Shown here in pieces: positions 31,288 to 38,913 of a stretch of DNA of 49,554 bases. The notes beneath the pieces are model-generated. The model ran no database searches. It saw nothing but the letters and a program-made list of their open reading frames with translations, and was not told the DNA's origin. This stretch comes from a virus: the IMG/VR virus record IMGVR_UViG_3300027573_000043, positions 1 to 49,554 of that record. One strand, written 5' to 3'. Within the stretch, counting starts at the first letter, position 1; each line of letters starts with the position of its first letter. The translations under genes were made by a program, and so were the position numbers.

Positions 31288-34098
31288 ATGACCCGCGTTG
31301 TGTCGTTAGATTTTGAGACGTGCAGCGCAATCAAGATTCAGCGCGGCGCTCCCCGATACGCATCCGATCCGACAACGCGCGTCCTCATCGCCGCCTGGGC
31401 GATCGACAACAAACCGCCCAAAGTCTGGATCATCGGCGACGATGAACCCGCGGAACTGCTCGACTTGGCGCGCGATCCGAACACGGTCTTTCGCGCGTTC
31501 AACGCGGCTTTTGAGCGCAACGTCTGGCATCACGCCTGGGCAAGGCAATGGCCGAGCGCGCCGGCAATCCCGATTGAACGCTGGACCTGCACCATGACCC
31601 GGGCGCTCGTTTGGGGCTTGCCTCGATCCTTGGAGCATGCCGGCGCGGCGATCGGCGCGCTGCAGCAGAAAGACGTCGCCGGCGCGAAGCTCATGCTCCG
31701 CATGTCGAAACCGCAGCGCGACGGGATTTGGCATCATGAAGTCGTTCCTGAGGATTTGACCGAGCTGGCGTCCTATTGCATTCGAGACGTGGAAGCAGAG
31801 CGCGCTATCGCACGCAAATTGCCGCCGACGCCGCCCGAAACAGAAGCCGGCTATCATCTCAATCAACGCATGAACACACGCGGTCTCCTGATTGACCAGG
31901 AACTTGTCCGGCGCCTGCTAGCGCTCGCCGCCGAGAAACGACAGGCGCTGCACGAACGGTTAAGCGAAATCACCTTGGGGACTGTCACGTCGCCGGACCA
32001 GCGCGAGAAGCTGCTGGAGTGGCTGCATATCATGGGCGTCGAGATTTCCGACCTGCGCCGCCAGACCGTGGCTGAGACGCTTAGAAACGGTTCCCTGAAC
32101 GGTTGTGCGCGGGAAGCGTTGCAGATTCGCGCTGACGGCTCACGCAGTTCAGTCGCAAAACTTCAAGCAATGCTCGGCGCCGTTATGGCTGATGGGCGAA
32201 TCAGAGATCCCATTTTATTCCACGGAAGTCATACTGGACGCGCCAGCGGCGCCGGGGGAGGAGGAACGCAATTTCAGAATTTCGTCCGGTCGGCGCTGCC
32301 GAAGGGCGTCAAGGTCGACGACGTGATCGGCGCCGCCCTCGACGAAGATTCGGATGTCGAGGATCTCGAGGACGAGGCCGAGGTTGACGGCCTGGCGGCG
32401 ATCGCCTCGATGCTGCGCGGCTGCGTCGTGGCCGGCGAGGGGAACGAGCTCGTCGCGTGCGACTTCGCCGGGATCGAGGCGAGGGTATTGGCGTGGATCA
32501 GCGGCAACCGGCCGATGATCGACGTGTTTCGCAGCGGCGAGGACATCTACCTGACGGCCGCCGCGCAGGCCGGAGCTCCAGGCGAGCGGATGCTTGGAAA
32601 AGTCGTGATTCTCGCGCTGGGATACGGACAGGGGCCGGTGCGGTTCGTCATTACGGCGCGCGGATACGGGGTCGAGATCAGCGAGGAGCGGGCGCAGGAG
32701 ATTGTCTGGGGCTGGCGCGAGGCGAACCCGGCCGTGACGCAATTGTGGAAGCAGCTCGACGACGCGCTGCGGCTGCTGGCGACGACGAAGGGCGACCAGG
32801 TAATCAGGATCAACCGTTACGTGTCGCTGCGCCGGTGGGGCTCGCGCGTGCTGATGCGGCTGCCGGGCGGGCGCGAGATGGTCTACCGTAATTTGCGCCT
32901 GGAGCCGGATGCGGAATCGCGCACGGGATCGTCGCTGTTCTACGATGGCGCGAAAACGATCGGCGGGAAGCTCGTCCCGTCGCGGATCTATGGCGCGGCG
33001 GCTTGTCTCGCCGGCGACACGTTCGTTCTCACTCATCGCGGATGGAAACAGATCGTCGATGTCGCACATGACGATCGCGTCTGGGACGGCGAAGCATGGG
33101 TCGCACATGACGGTCTGATCGATCAGGGCGTGCAGAGTGTGATCGAAGTCGACGGCGTCTGGATGACGCCCGATCATCAGGTTCTCACAGCGGAGGGGTG
33201 GCGTAATGGGTCGCAGGCGATTGGATCTGACTGGGCGCGTGTTCGGCTTCCTGACAGTAATCAGACCAATGGGATCAGACGGCCAGCATTCCCTGTGGGA
33301 GACGCGATGCGCATGCGGGCGCATCAAGGTTCATCTGGGCAAGCAGCTAACCAAGGGAACGAAAGCGTGCGCGTCATGCGCCAGCAAGAAGCCCCGAACG
33401 CACGGCATGTCGCGGCATCCGGCGTATGCAGTTTGGCGCTCGATGATCGATCGCTGCAGACTGCCGACACATCAGGCATGGAAGAATTACGGCGCCCGTG
33501 GAATTATGGTTTGCCTGGAGTGGCAGGCGTCGTTCGAACAGTTCTGGACGGATATGGGGCCGACCTATCAGCGAGGGTTGACGATCGAGCGCAAAGACAA
33601 CGACGCGGGTTACAGTTTGCAGAACTGCCACTGGGCCACCTACAGGGAACAGAATCGCAATCGACGAGACAACCGATACATCGACACACCATGGGGAAGA
33701 ATGACGGTGGCGGAAGCGTCGCGAAAAACAGGAATCGGCAAAACGACGCTGACATATCGACTGGATCACGGCGCGAGCGCGTCTACGATCTTCTCAATAC
33801 CGGACGTAACCACCAATTTGTCATCGCGGGGTTAAGCGGGCCGATCGTCTCGCACAACTGTGAGAACCTGGTGCAGGCCGCGGCGTACGACCTGCTCGAC
33901 CACGCGATGCGCCGGCTGGACGCCTGCGGCGTTCCGATGATCTTCTCGGTTCACGACGAGATCGTCGCCGAGGTTCCGGCCGATCGGGCGGAACGGACGC
34001 TGCGGCTGATGAAGGCGGCGATGAGCCAGCCTCCGGCGTGGGCGGAAGGGCTGCCGCTCAAGGCGGAAGGGTGGCGCGGAAAAAGGTTTCGCAAATGA
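31288..34098 (+). CDS. Family A DNA polymerase with 3'-5' exonuclease, interrupted by an intein
   Basis: The 936-residue precursor gives a 651-residue polymerase after splicing. The exonuclease domain shows D8/E10 (VSLDFETCS) and the YCIRD motif (about 170). The polymerase domain has motif A D392 (VACDFAGIEARVLAWISG), motif B K438 (LGKVVILALGYGQG) and motif C HDE 889-891 (SVHDEIVAE). The intein occupies residues 573-857, between IYGAAA and CENLVQAAAYDLL, a conserved palm segment shortly before motif C. This is the replicative polymerase of the phage. ATG 31288 is chosen because the exonuclease strand starts there. Confidence 0.92.
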   Translation: MTRVVSLDFETCSAIKIQRGAPRYASDPTTRVLIAAWAIDNKPPKVWIIGDDEPAELLDLARDPNTVFRAFNAAFERNVWHHAWARQWPSAPAIPIERWTCTMTRALVWGLPRSLEHAGAAIGALQQKDVAGAKLMLRMSKPQRDGIWHHEVVPEDLTELASYCIRDVEAERAIARKLPPTPPETEAGYHLNQRMNTRGLLIDQELVRRLLALAAEKRQALHERLSEITLGTVTSPDQREKLLEWLHIMGVEISDLRRQTVAETLRNGSLNGCAREALQIRADGSRSSVAKLQAMLGAVMADGRIRDPILFHGSHTGRASGAGGGGTQFQNFVRSALPKGVKVDDVIGAALDEDSDVEDLEDEAEVDGLAAIASMLRGCVVAGEGNELVACDFAGIEARVLAWISGNRPMIDVFRSGEDIYLTAAAQAGAPGERMLGKVVILALGYGQGPVRFVITARGYGVEISEERAQEIVWGWREANPAVTQLWKQLDDALRLLATTKGDQVIRINRYVSLRRWGSRVLMRLPGGREMVYRNLRLEPDAESRTGSSLFYDGAKTIGGKLVPSRIYGAAACLAGDTFVLTHRGWKQIVDVAHDDRVWDGEAWVAHDGLIDQGVQSVIEVDGVWMTPDHQVLTAEGWRNGSQAIGSDWARVRLPDSNQTNGIRRPAFPVGDAMRMRAHQGSSGQAANQGNESVRVMRQQEAPNARHVAASGVCSLALDDRSLQTADTSGMEELRRPWNYGLPGVAGVVRTVLDGYGADLSARVDDRAQRQRRGLQFAELPLGHLQGTESQSTRQPIHRHTMGKNDGGGSVAKNRNRQNDADISTGSRRERVYDLLNTGRNHQFVIAGLSGPIVSHNCENLVQAAAYDLLDHAMRRLDACGVPMIFSVHDEIVAEVPADRAERTLRLMKAAMSQPPAWAEGLPLKAEGWRGKRFRK
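33004..33858 (+). mobile_element. Intein in the DNA polymerase gene (285 residues)
   Basis: The first residue is Cys in block A (CLAGDTFVLTHRGWKQ). Block B is VWMTPDHQVLT (T55, H58). Block F is VYDLLNTGRNHQFVIAG, and block G PIVSHN is followed by Cys as the +1 residue. All residues for class 1 splicing are present. The Hint halves are about 68 and 26 residues. The roughly 190 residues between them in this frame show no endonuclease motif, because that DNA encodes an HNH protein in another frame (33206-33835). The polymerase frame is open throughout. Confidence 0.9.
33206..33835 (+). CDS. HNH homing endonuclease nested out of frame inside the intein
   Basis: The 209-residue protein is encoded one frame away from the polymerase. 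It has a start typical of phage HNH proteins (LTGRVFGFLTVI), a zinc-binding set CAC...CASC (residues about 35-58) and THGMSRHPAYAVWRSMIDRC. The nuclease core is YGARGIMVCLEW, TIERKDNDAGYSLQNCHWATYREQNRNRR. A C-terminal DNA-binding helix unit follows (TPWGRMTVAEASRKTGIGKTTLTYRL). The ribosome-binding site ggagggg (33192-33198) is 7 bases before the ATG, so it is probably translated on its own. It most likely spreads the intein by cutting intein-less alleles. Confidence 0.88.
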   Translation: MGRRRLDLTGRVFGFLTVIRPMGSDGQHSLWETRCACGRIKVHLGKQLTKGTKACASCASKKPRTHGMSRHPAYAVWRSMIDRCRLPTHQAWKNYGARGIMVCLEWQASFEQFWTDMGPTYQRGLTIERKDNDAGYSLQNCHWATYREQNRNRRDNRYIDTPWGRMTVAEASRKTGIGKTTLTYRLDHGASASTIFSIPDVTTNLSSRG

Positions 34099-34192
34099 GG
34101 CGAGCCGCGCCGGCGCCGTCTGACTTTCCCGTACCTGAAGTACGCGAAAGTTGCGACGCGCGCGCGGCGGCGGCTGCGCCCGAAGGCGGGAA

Positions 34193-34288
34193 ATGATGCT
34201 GACGCAGCTTGAATCGGTCGGCTTTACGGCGATCATCCTGGTCTTCGTCGCCATCAGCGCGCTGCTGGTATGGATGACGTTCAGGTGA
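34193..34288 (+). CDS. Small membrane protein, 31 aa
   Basis: Begins MMLTQLESVG and has one membrane segment (FTAIILVFVAISALLVWM). The ribosome-binding site is aaggcggg, directly upstream. It lies between the polymerase gene and the next unknown gene in the same operon. Function is unknown; a regulatory or exclusion role is only a guess. The second ATG (34196) is an equally good start. Confidence 0.55.
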   Translation: MMLTQLESVGFTAIILVFVAISALLVWMTFR

Positions 34289-34305
34289 GCGAAACGGAGG
34301 AGACA

Positions 34306-34674
34306 ATGACAGACGAGCCGGATCCGCGGATAGCGGTCGAACCCTACGAAGCGACGCCGTACGCGCAGACGGTCCCGTTCCTGCAGACGGCGCGCAACGG
34401 GTTTGTGCGGATCAGCGCCATCGACTGGATCGGCTACGATCCAACGCACGGGACGCGCACATGCGTTGCGATCGGCGGCGCCGACGCGACGCGCATCCCG
34501 GTATTGGGGACGCTCGACGAGGTCATGGCGGTCTGCGGGTTCGGCAAGGCGACGGTCGTTGCGCCGACGCCGCAGCCGACGATCGAGCCGCGGGAGCCCG
34601 AGCCGCGCGCCGGGCCGACCGACGCGCATCGTCCGATCAGTTCGAAAAGCGTCATGGACAAGCAGGGGCAGTAA
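34306..34674 (+). CDS. Unknown early protein, 122 aa
   Basis: Strong ribosome-binding site ggaggag precedes ATG 34306. The middle (TARNGFVRISAIDWIGYDP ... THGTRTCVAIGGADATRIPVL) looks like a small beta-rich domain that might bind nucleic acid or a partner. The last 35 residues are proline-rich and disordered. It is the last gene of the rightward early operon. Confidence 0.62.
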   Translation: MTDEPDPRIAVEPYEATPYAQTVPFLQTARNGFVRISAIDWIGYDPTHGTRTCVAIGGADATRIPVLGTLDEVMAVCGFGKATVVAPTPQPTIEPREPEPRAGPTDAHRPISSKSVMDKQGQ

Positions 34675-34786
34675 GGCGTTGACGCGCAGAGGCGGCGGCG
34701 TAAGGTCGCCTGCGTCTGTAGCCGGCGTCCTTCCGAAGCGCGGCTCCAGGTCTTCGTTGGATTATCCCTACTGTGAACCTGACTGG

Positions 34787-34810
34787 GCGCGTCCTTGACG
34801 CGCTCTTTTT
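34787..34810 (+). terminator. Rho-independent terminator of the early operon
   Basis: The stem gcgcgtc/gacgcgc (34787-34793, 34797-34803) has a 3-base loop and is followed by tcttttt. It ends rightward transcription and overlaps the 3' end of a leftward gene. The 112 bases before it (34675-34786) hold no gene; a -35-like ttgacg at 34679 could start a short RNA. Confidence 0.9.
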
Positions 34811-35024
34811 ATTCCGCCGCGCGTCGGTCGACGAGGGCGACGACGTTGGATGCGTCGGCGTCGTCGCGGGTGATGGCGTGCAGGATCTCGAGCGGATCCA
34901 CGCCGAGCCGGCGCGCGAGACAGAAGACTTCATACGGGGTCGGGAGGGCGTCGCCGCTGGCGAAGGAGTCGAAGCGGACAAGGATCTCAGCCTCGCATCG
35001 GGCCGTGGCGAACGTCGTCGGCAT
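34809..35024 (-). CDS. Small leftward protein, 71 aa, possible degenerate regulator
   Basis: Ribosome-binding site ggggag precedes the ATG on the minus strand. The sequence ends with TPYEVFCLARRLGVDPLEILHAITRDD, which resembles the last helices of an XRE-type domain. The first helices are not clear (FATARCEAEILVRFDSFAS). It is convergent with the early operon and divergent from the primase gene, a common place for a regulator. Three ggatarg repeats lie just upstream. Confidence 0.5.
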   Translation of the reverse strand: MPTTFATARCEAEILVRFDSFASGDALPTPYEVFCLARRLGVDPLEILHAITRDDADASNVVALVDRRAAE

Positions 35025-35053
35025 TTGTCGCTCCCCGCTTATGGTTAACGACA

Positions 35054-35085
35054 GGATAAGCAGGGGATAGGGGCGCTGGATAGGG
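35054..35085. repeat. Three short direct repeats (ggataag/ggatagg)
   Basis: ggataag at 35054-35060, ggatagg at 35065-35071 and ggatagg at 35078-35084 lie 11-13 bases apart, in the 231-bp gap between the leftward gene and the primase start. They could be operator or replication-protein sites. No gene is seen in the gap itself, though the primase frame is open from 35121. Confidence 0.4.
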
Positions 35086-35255
35086 AGCGTCTCGTCGCGC
35101 GGAGTATCGCCGACGAAAGGATGGACAGACGCTGCGTCACGGGTTTAGCGTGCTGGTTCTGCGCGGCGCCGCTTGGCGCTTTCCTGCTGATTTCGCCATC
35201 GCCGTGCGGCTCACCCAGCGACCCGAACCACGTTCGGGCGAACGCGGAGACCTGC

Positions 35256-36698
35256 ATGACCAACGACTGGCTGATGCGCGAACACATCCGGATCGCGATC
35301 GCCGACCACGCTGCGATGCAAAAGAAAAGACCCACTATTGCTAGTGGGTCTTTGGGCGGCGCCAGACCATTACTGGTTGCTGATCGCTTTCCTGCTCCGG
35401 GGACGATCAGGGAATCGGCGCCGAAAGTCAAGCAATCCACGCTGGCCGTCGCGTTCGGCGCCATTAGTAGCCCGGACATTCTGTCAAAGCAGTTCGTCAG
35501 GGTCGACGACACGATCGTCAAGGAATCGGGAACGCAGCTCTGGCGGGGCGAAGCCTGGGTGCAGCGGGTTGAGGGGGCGACGATCGTCGAGGCGCTCGAA
35601 TCGGTCGGGCGGTTCATGGAATCACTCGGGCCGGGCGAAGCCATCACGCCGGGACTGCCGCAGGCGTCAGTCGAAGCAGGCGGCGGACGGGTGCGGATCG
35701 CGTCGAAACGCTGGGCGGCGCGGATCGAGGCCACGACGCGAACCCGCGGGGCGTATGGATGGCCGAACGCCCCGGCGCTGGCGCTGGCGCCGCTCGACAA
35801 GGACACAGAGGGCGGGGAGGAACTGCCGGAGGTTCTGGCAGGCATCCATCCGGCGCTGGGCAAGGCGGCGCTGCTGCTAAGGCCGTCAGCCGCGGCGGGC
35901 GTAGCCCTGGAAGGACAGGATGCAGCCGGCGGGCGCATGCACGCCTACCTGCCGGTTCGACGCGCTGCATCAATCCCGATGCTGATCAAACTGATGTCGG
36001 CGCATGCGCTCATCCTGGGGCTCGGCGGATCCGGTCTGCGGCTCAACAAGCCGGGTGATCTGTGCCGCAAATCGTGCATCGACCCGGCGCTCGGGGACCC
36101 TGAGCATCTTTGCTACGAGGGCGCCGCCGTGTTGGGGCCGGGCCTGTGGCAGGCGACGCCGCGGGCGGCGCAGGTCCGGAACGGGCTGATTGTCGACGCC
36201 GGGGCGATGGTCACGGCGCTCGACGAGAGCGGGACAAACCACCGGCTGCGCGTCTGGGAAGCGGCCGAACGGGCGCGGTGGCGCGACGATCCCGAGCTGG
36301 CGCGGATGCGGCGCGAGCATCGGCAGGCGTATGTCGATGAGCCGGGGATAACTGCGGCGAAACGCCAGAGGCGGGCGCGGCGCCTGGCGGCCGGCGATTT
36401 CTCGGGCGGCGACGTGCGGGACGATTATGCGAACTACGGGTTCGCCCTGGCGTCGGATTCAATGACGCTGGTCGATGGCCGCGAGATCCTGCTGGCCGAG
36501 GTGCTGGACGATCCTCTGGCATTTGACGGCTGCGTCGGATCGGACCCGCTCGAGGACGTCGGGTACGGGCGGACAACAGCGCGGGTATGCGTCGATCGCG
36601 TCGGGCGGCCCTTCATTTTCAGTTTTGCACATTCGCGATCACGCTACGCGATCATCGACGATCGTGTTCTGGGTCCGGTGAAACGGAGGGGAGAATGA
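35256..36698 (+). CDS. Archaeo-eukaryotic-type primase (PrimPol-like)
   Basis: The 480-residue protein has the acidic pair D181-x-D183 (PLDKD), H229 (GRMHAYLP) and D276 (CIDPALGDPEHLCYEGAAVLGPGLWQ). Together these match AEP primase motifs in phage primase-helicase sets. N-terminal ILSKQFVR...DDTIVKE...W also fits that family. ATG 35256 has ggaga 5 bases upstream. The frame is open back to ATG 35121, but that start has no suitable ribosome-binding site, and a terminator-like hairpin lies at codons 24-33. The true start could therefore be further downstream (TTG 35352). It is coupled to the SF3 helicase by ATGA. Confidence 0.72.
   Translation: MTNDWLMREHIRIAIADHAAMQKKRPTIASGSLGGARPLLVADRFPAPGTIRESAPKVKQSTLAVAFGAISSPDILSKQFVRVDDTIVKESGTQLWRGEAWVQRVEGATIVEALESVGRFMESLGPGEAITPGLPQASVEAGGGRVRIASKRWAARIEATTRTRGAYGWPNAPALALAPLDKDTEGGEELPEVLAGIHPALGKAALLLRPSAAAGVALEGQDAAGGRMHAYLPVRRAASIPMLIKLMSAHALILGLGGSGLRLNKPGDLCRKSCIDPALGDPEHLCYEGAAVLGPGLWQATPRAAQVRNGLIVDAGAMVTALDESGTNHRLRVWEAAERARWRDDPELARMRREHRQAYVDEPGITAAKRQRRARRLAAGDFSGGDVRDDYANYGFALASDSMTLVDGREILLAEVLDDPLAFDGCVGSDPLEDVGYGRTTARVCVDRVGRPFIFSFAHSRSRYAIIDDRVLGPVKRRGE
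35326..35353. terminator. Perfect 12-bp hairpin, terminator-like, inside the primase 5' region
   Basis: aaagacccacta (35326-35337) pairs with tagtgggtcttt (35342-35353) around a 4-base loop. On the minus strand it is followed by tttctttt, a good leftward terminator. On the plus strand only the ttt of the stem is present, so rightward termination would be weak. It may protect the leftward gene or the primase region from antisense transcription, or attenuate primase expression. Confidence 0.65.
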
Positions 36699-38305
36699 GC
36701 GTGCTGCCGACGATCGATGTCCTGCTGCGGATGACGCCGCTCGGGCCGGCGTGGATGGTCGAGGACCAGGACAGGGTCATGAAGACCGCGGCGGATACCC
36801 TGAAGATATATGGCGGCAAGAAACGATTTCTGCCGCCGAAATCAAAACCGGATTCGCTCGCGTCGCACATGGTGTGCGCGAAGACGACGCTGGCCCTGGC
36901 CGCGCATCGCCTGCTGCACGCGCCGGCGATGGGGCTGTTCCTGGCGTGGAACGGGCAGCGCTATGCGCCGGGAGACGAGGTTGCGTCGGAGATCCAGCCG
37001 CTGGTCGAGGACGTGTGCAGGATGGCGTGCGGCATGAAGAAAGCGAGGGAGAAGGACATGTATGAGTACAACGCAACGGGCGAGTCGGAGGCGTTTGTGC
37101 GGGCCGTCGTGGCGCTGCTGAAACGCGATCCGCGCATCCAGGTCAGCGCCAGCGATCTCGACGCGATCGGCGAACTGATGGGCATGGACACGGGCGCTGG
37201 CGTTACATGGGACGCGAAGCAGGGCGGGGCGGTCCCGGCGCAGCCGAAATGGCTGATCACGCGAGCGCTGCGAAAGGGGCTGACGCCCAAGGCGGGGCCA
37301 GCGCCGAAGTGGGATCGGTTTCTGGACGCGGTGCTGGCCGAGTTCAAGGAGGACGCGCCTGCGGTGCGCGCGTATCTGCAGAGACACCTGGGATACTGCT
37401 GCACCGGCGACGATCCGCACCGGAAGATACTGCTGATCTGGGGGTTGGGACGGAACGGCAAATCGACGCTGATGCGCACGGTGACGGAACTGCTCGGCAC
37501 ATATGCCGTGGGCATGCCGGCCTCGGCGTTTGCGAAGGATTCATACGGCGCACGGCCGAACCAGGCGACGCCGGACATGATGGCGCTCGAGGGATGTCGG
37601 CTCGCGGTCGGGTTCGAAGCGTCGGAGAGGCTGGATGTTGAAGCGCTAAAGGCGTGGACCGGGGGCGACGCGGTGTCGGGGAGGGCGCTCTATCATGGCG
37701 TGCGCAAGATACGGACAGGCGCGAAGCTGGTGTTCATCGCCAACAAGGAGATCCAGGTTCCCGGCGCCGACGCGGCGTTTGCGGACAGGCTGGTGATGCT
37801 GCCGATGGAGGCGCGGCTGCCGGACTATTCGGACGAGTCGAGGCCCTATTGGCAGGTGCTGGTCGAGGAGGAGGGGCCGGCGATCATGGCGTGGATCCTG
37901 GAGGGCGCGCGGCTGGTCTACGCGGAGGGGAGGCTGGACGCGCCGGGCGTGCTGAAACGAGCGACGAAGGCGTTTGTACAATCGGCCGACAAATTGCTGC
38001 AGGCGATGCAGGCGGCGCTGGTCAAGGATGTCGACGGGGAGATCAGGTCGAAGGAATTATATCATACGGTCGAGCAGGCGTGGCTGGGCTCGGGGGGCAA
38101 CCCACACGACATGCCGTCGGCCAGAAGCAGGACATTCTCGGCGCGGGTGAAAGAGACTTTCGGGGCGCGGTTGCTCCAGGACAAGGAGGGTTCGTACTGG
38201 AGAGGCGTACGAAAACGTACTTTAAACGATCCGTTAGACGACCCCACGGAGGGTCAAAAAGGGACAGTTGTGGGTCTAAAAGAGCGGCGAAAGTCGCCAG
38301 GATGA
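36695..38305 (+). CDS. SF3/D5-type replicative helicase
   Basis: The 536-residue protein has an N-terminal D5-N-like region and a superfamily 3 ATPase. Walker A is GRNGKST (about 252-258), Walker B-like CRLAVGFEASE and motif C LVFIANKEIQVPG. The sequence FADRLVMLPMEARLPD supplies the arginine-finger region. Strong ribosome-binding site ggaggggag. It would unwind phage DNA at the origin with the primase encoded just before it. The iteron cluster directly after its stop supports this. Confidence 0.9.
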   Translation: MSVLPTIDVLLRMTPLGPAWMVEDQDRVMKTAADTLKIYGGKKRFLPPKSKPDSLASHMVCAKTTLALAAHRLLHAPAMGLFLAWNGQRYAPGDEVASEIQPLVEDVCRMACGMKKAREKDMYEYNATGESEAFVRAVVALLKRDPRIQVSASDLDAIGELMGMDTGAGVTWDAKQGGAVPAQPKWLITRALRKGLTPKAGPAPKWDRFLDAVLAEFKEDAPAVRAYLQRHLGYCCTGDDPHRKILLIWGLGRNGKSTLMRTVTELLGTYAVGMPASAFAKDSYGARPNQATPDMMALEGCRLAVGFEASERLDVEALKAWTGGDAVSGRALYHGVRKIRTGAKLVFIANKEIQVPGADAAFADRLVMLPMEARLPDYSDESRPYWQVLVEEEGPAIMAWILEGARLVYAEGRLDAPGVLKRATKAFVQSADKLLQAMQAALVKDVDGEIRSKELYHTVEQAWLGSGGNPHDMPSARSRTFSARVKETFGARLLQDKEGSYWRGVRKRTLNDPLDDPTEGQKGTVVGLKERRKSPG

Positions 38306-38310
38306 GCGCT

Positions 38311-38516
38311 GGTGGCATGTCGGTGGCATGTCGGTGGCATGTCGTGGCGCGACATGCCACCGGAAAACGCCTGTTGGATCAAGGATTAACAACTTGTATC
38401 ACGCGCTGGTGGCATGTGTGGCATCTCAACCCCCCTTATTCCGTATACGCGGACGCGCGCGGCTGCGCGCAAGGCTACATTTGGCGCGACATGCCATGAC
38501 ATGCCATCATGCCACC
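38311..38516. other. ori: Iteron cluster, candidate origin of replication
   Basis: Three exact 11-bp tandem copies of ggtggcatgtc (38311-38343) are followed by an inverted copy gacatgccacc (38351-38361). After a more A/T-rich 46-bp spacer there is another direct copy (ggtggcatgt, 38408-38417), with a partial one next to it. Three inverted copies follow (38488-38496, 38498-38506, 38509-38516). Facing iterons around A/T-rich DNA next to primase and SF3 helicase genes fit a replication origin. The 238-bp gap 38306-38543 holds no gene. Confidence 0.7.
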
Positions 38517-38543
38517 GCGCCCGTGTTGTGGTAGCGTCGCGTC

Positions 38544-38903
38544 ATGCCTTCGTCGCGTCTTCGCTTGCGCCTGCGTCCCGGCCGTTGCGGTCCAACGCCC
38601 GCGTCGTTCTACGAGAATCGGGTCGAGTTTAAAAAGGATGGTTATCCTAACGGGCGAAGGATCTGCGAGGCGATAGCCTGGCGTTCGGGCGAGCGTTGCG
38701 GCTGCCTGGCCGCTTATGCGACGAACGTGTGCCAGTGGCACGGCGCGCGGAAGGTTCTTGCAGAGCTCGATCTTGTCCGGCGGGTAAGACGGGTCAGCAT
38801 CGCGCGGGAGAAGCGGCTTGGGCGGGAAAGCGAGCCACGGATGGTGGCTGCGGGATACGAAGTTGACGCGCAAGCTGAAGGCGCAGAAGCTGGTGAGGGA
38901 TAA
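38544..38903 (+). CDS. Small Cys/His protein, 119 aa, near the small terminase
   Basis: The middle part, RRICEAIAWRSGERCGCLAAYATNVCQWHGARK, has the C-x(8)-C...C-x-x-H-G layout of small phage proteins that I have seen next to terminase genes. Four cysteines and a histidine could bind zinc. The N-terminus is arginine-rich. No clear ribosome-binding site is seen, and the start could be downstream. Function is unknown. Confidence 0.6.
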   Translation: MPSSRLRLRLRPGRCGPTPASFYENRVEFKKDGYPNGRRICEAIAWRSGERCGCLAAYATNVCQWHGARKVLAELDLVRRVRRVSIAREKRLGRESEPRMVAAGYEVDAQAEGAEAGEG

Positions 38904-38913
38904 GCGTAAGCGT

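Noticed and set aside
33206-33835. HNH frame considered as a chance shadow of the polymerase frame
   Set aside because: It has zinc-binding cysteines, the complete HNH core, a C-terminal DNA-binding unit and a strong ribosome-binding site, whereas the polymerase frame here has no recognisable domain between intein blocks B and F.
38311-38516. Repeated 11-mers considered as a CRISPR array
   Set aside because: Units are too short, tandem without unique spacers, in both orientations, and no cas genes are present; iterons fit better.
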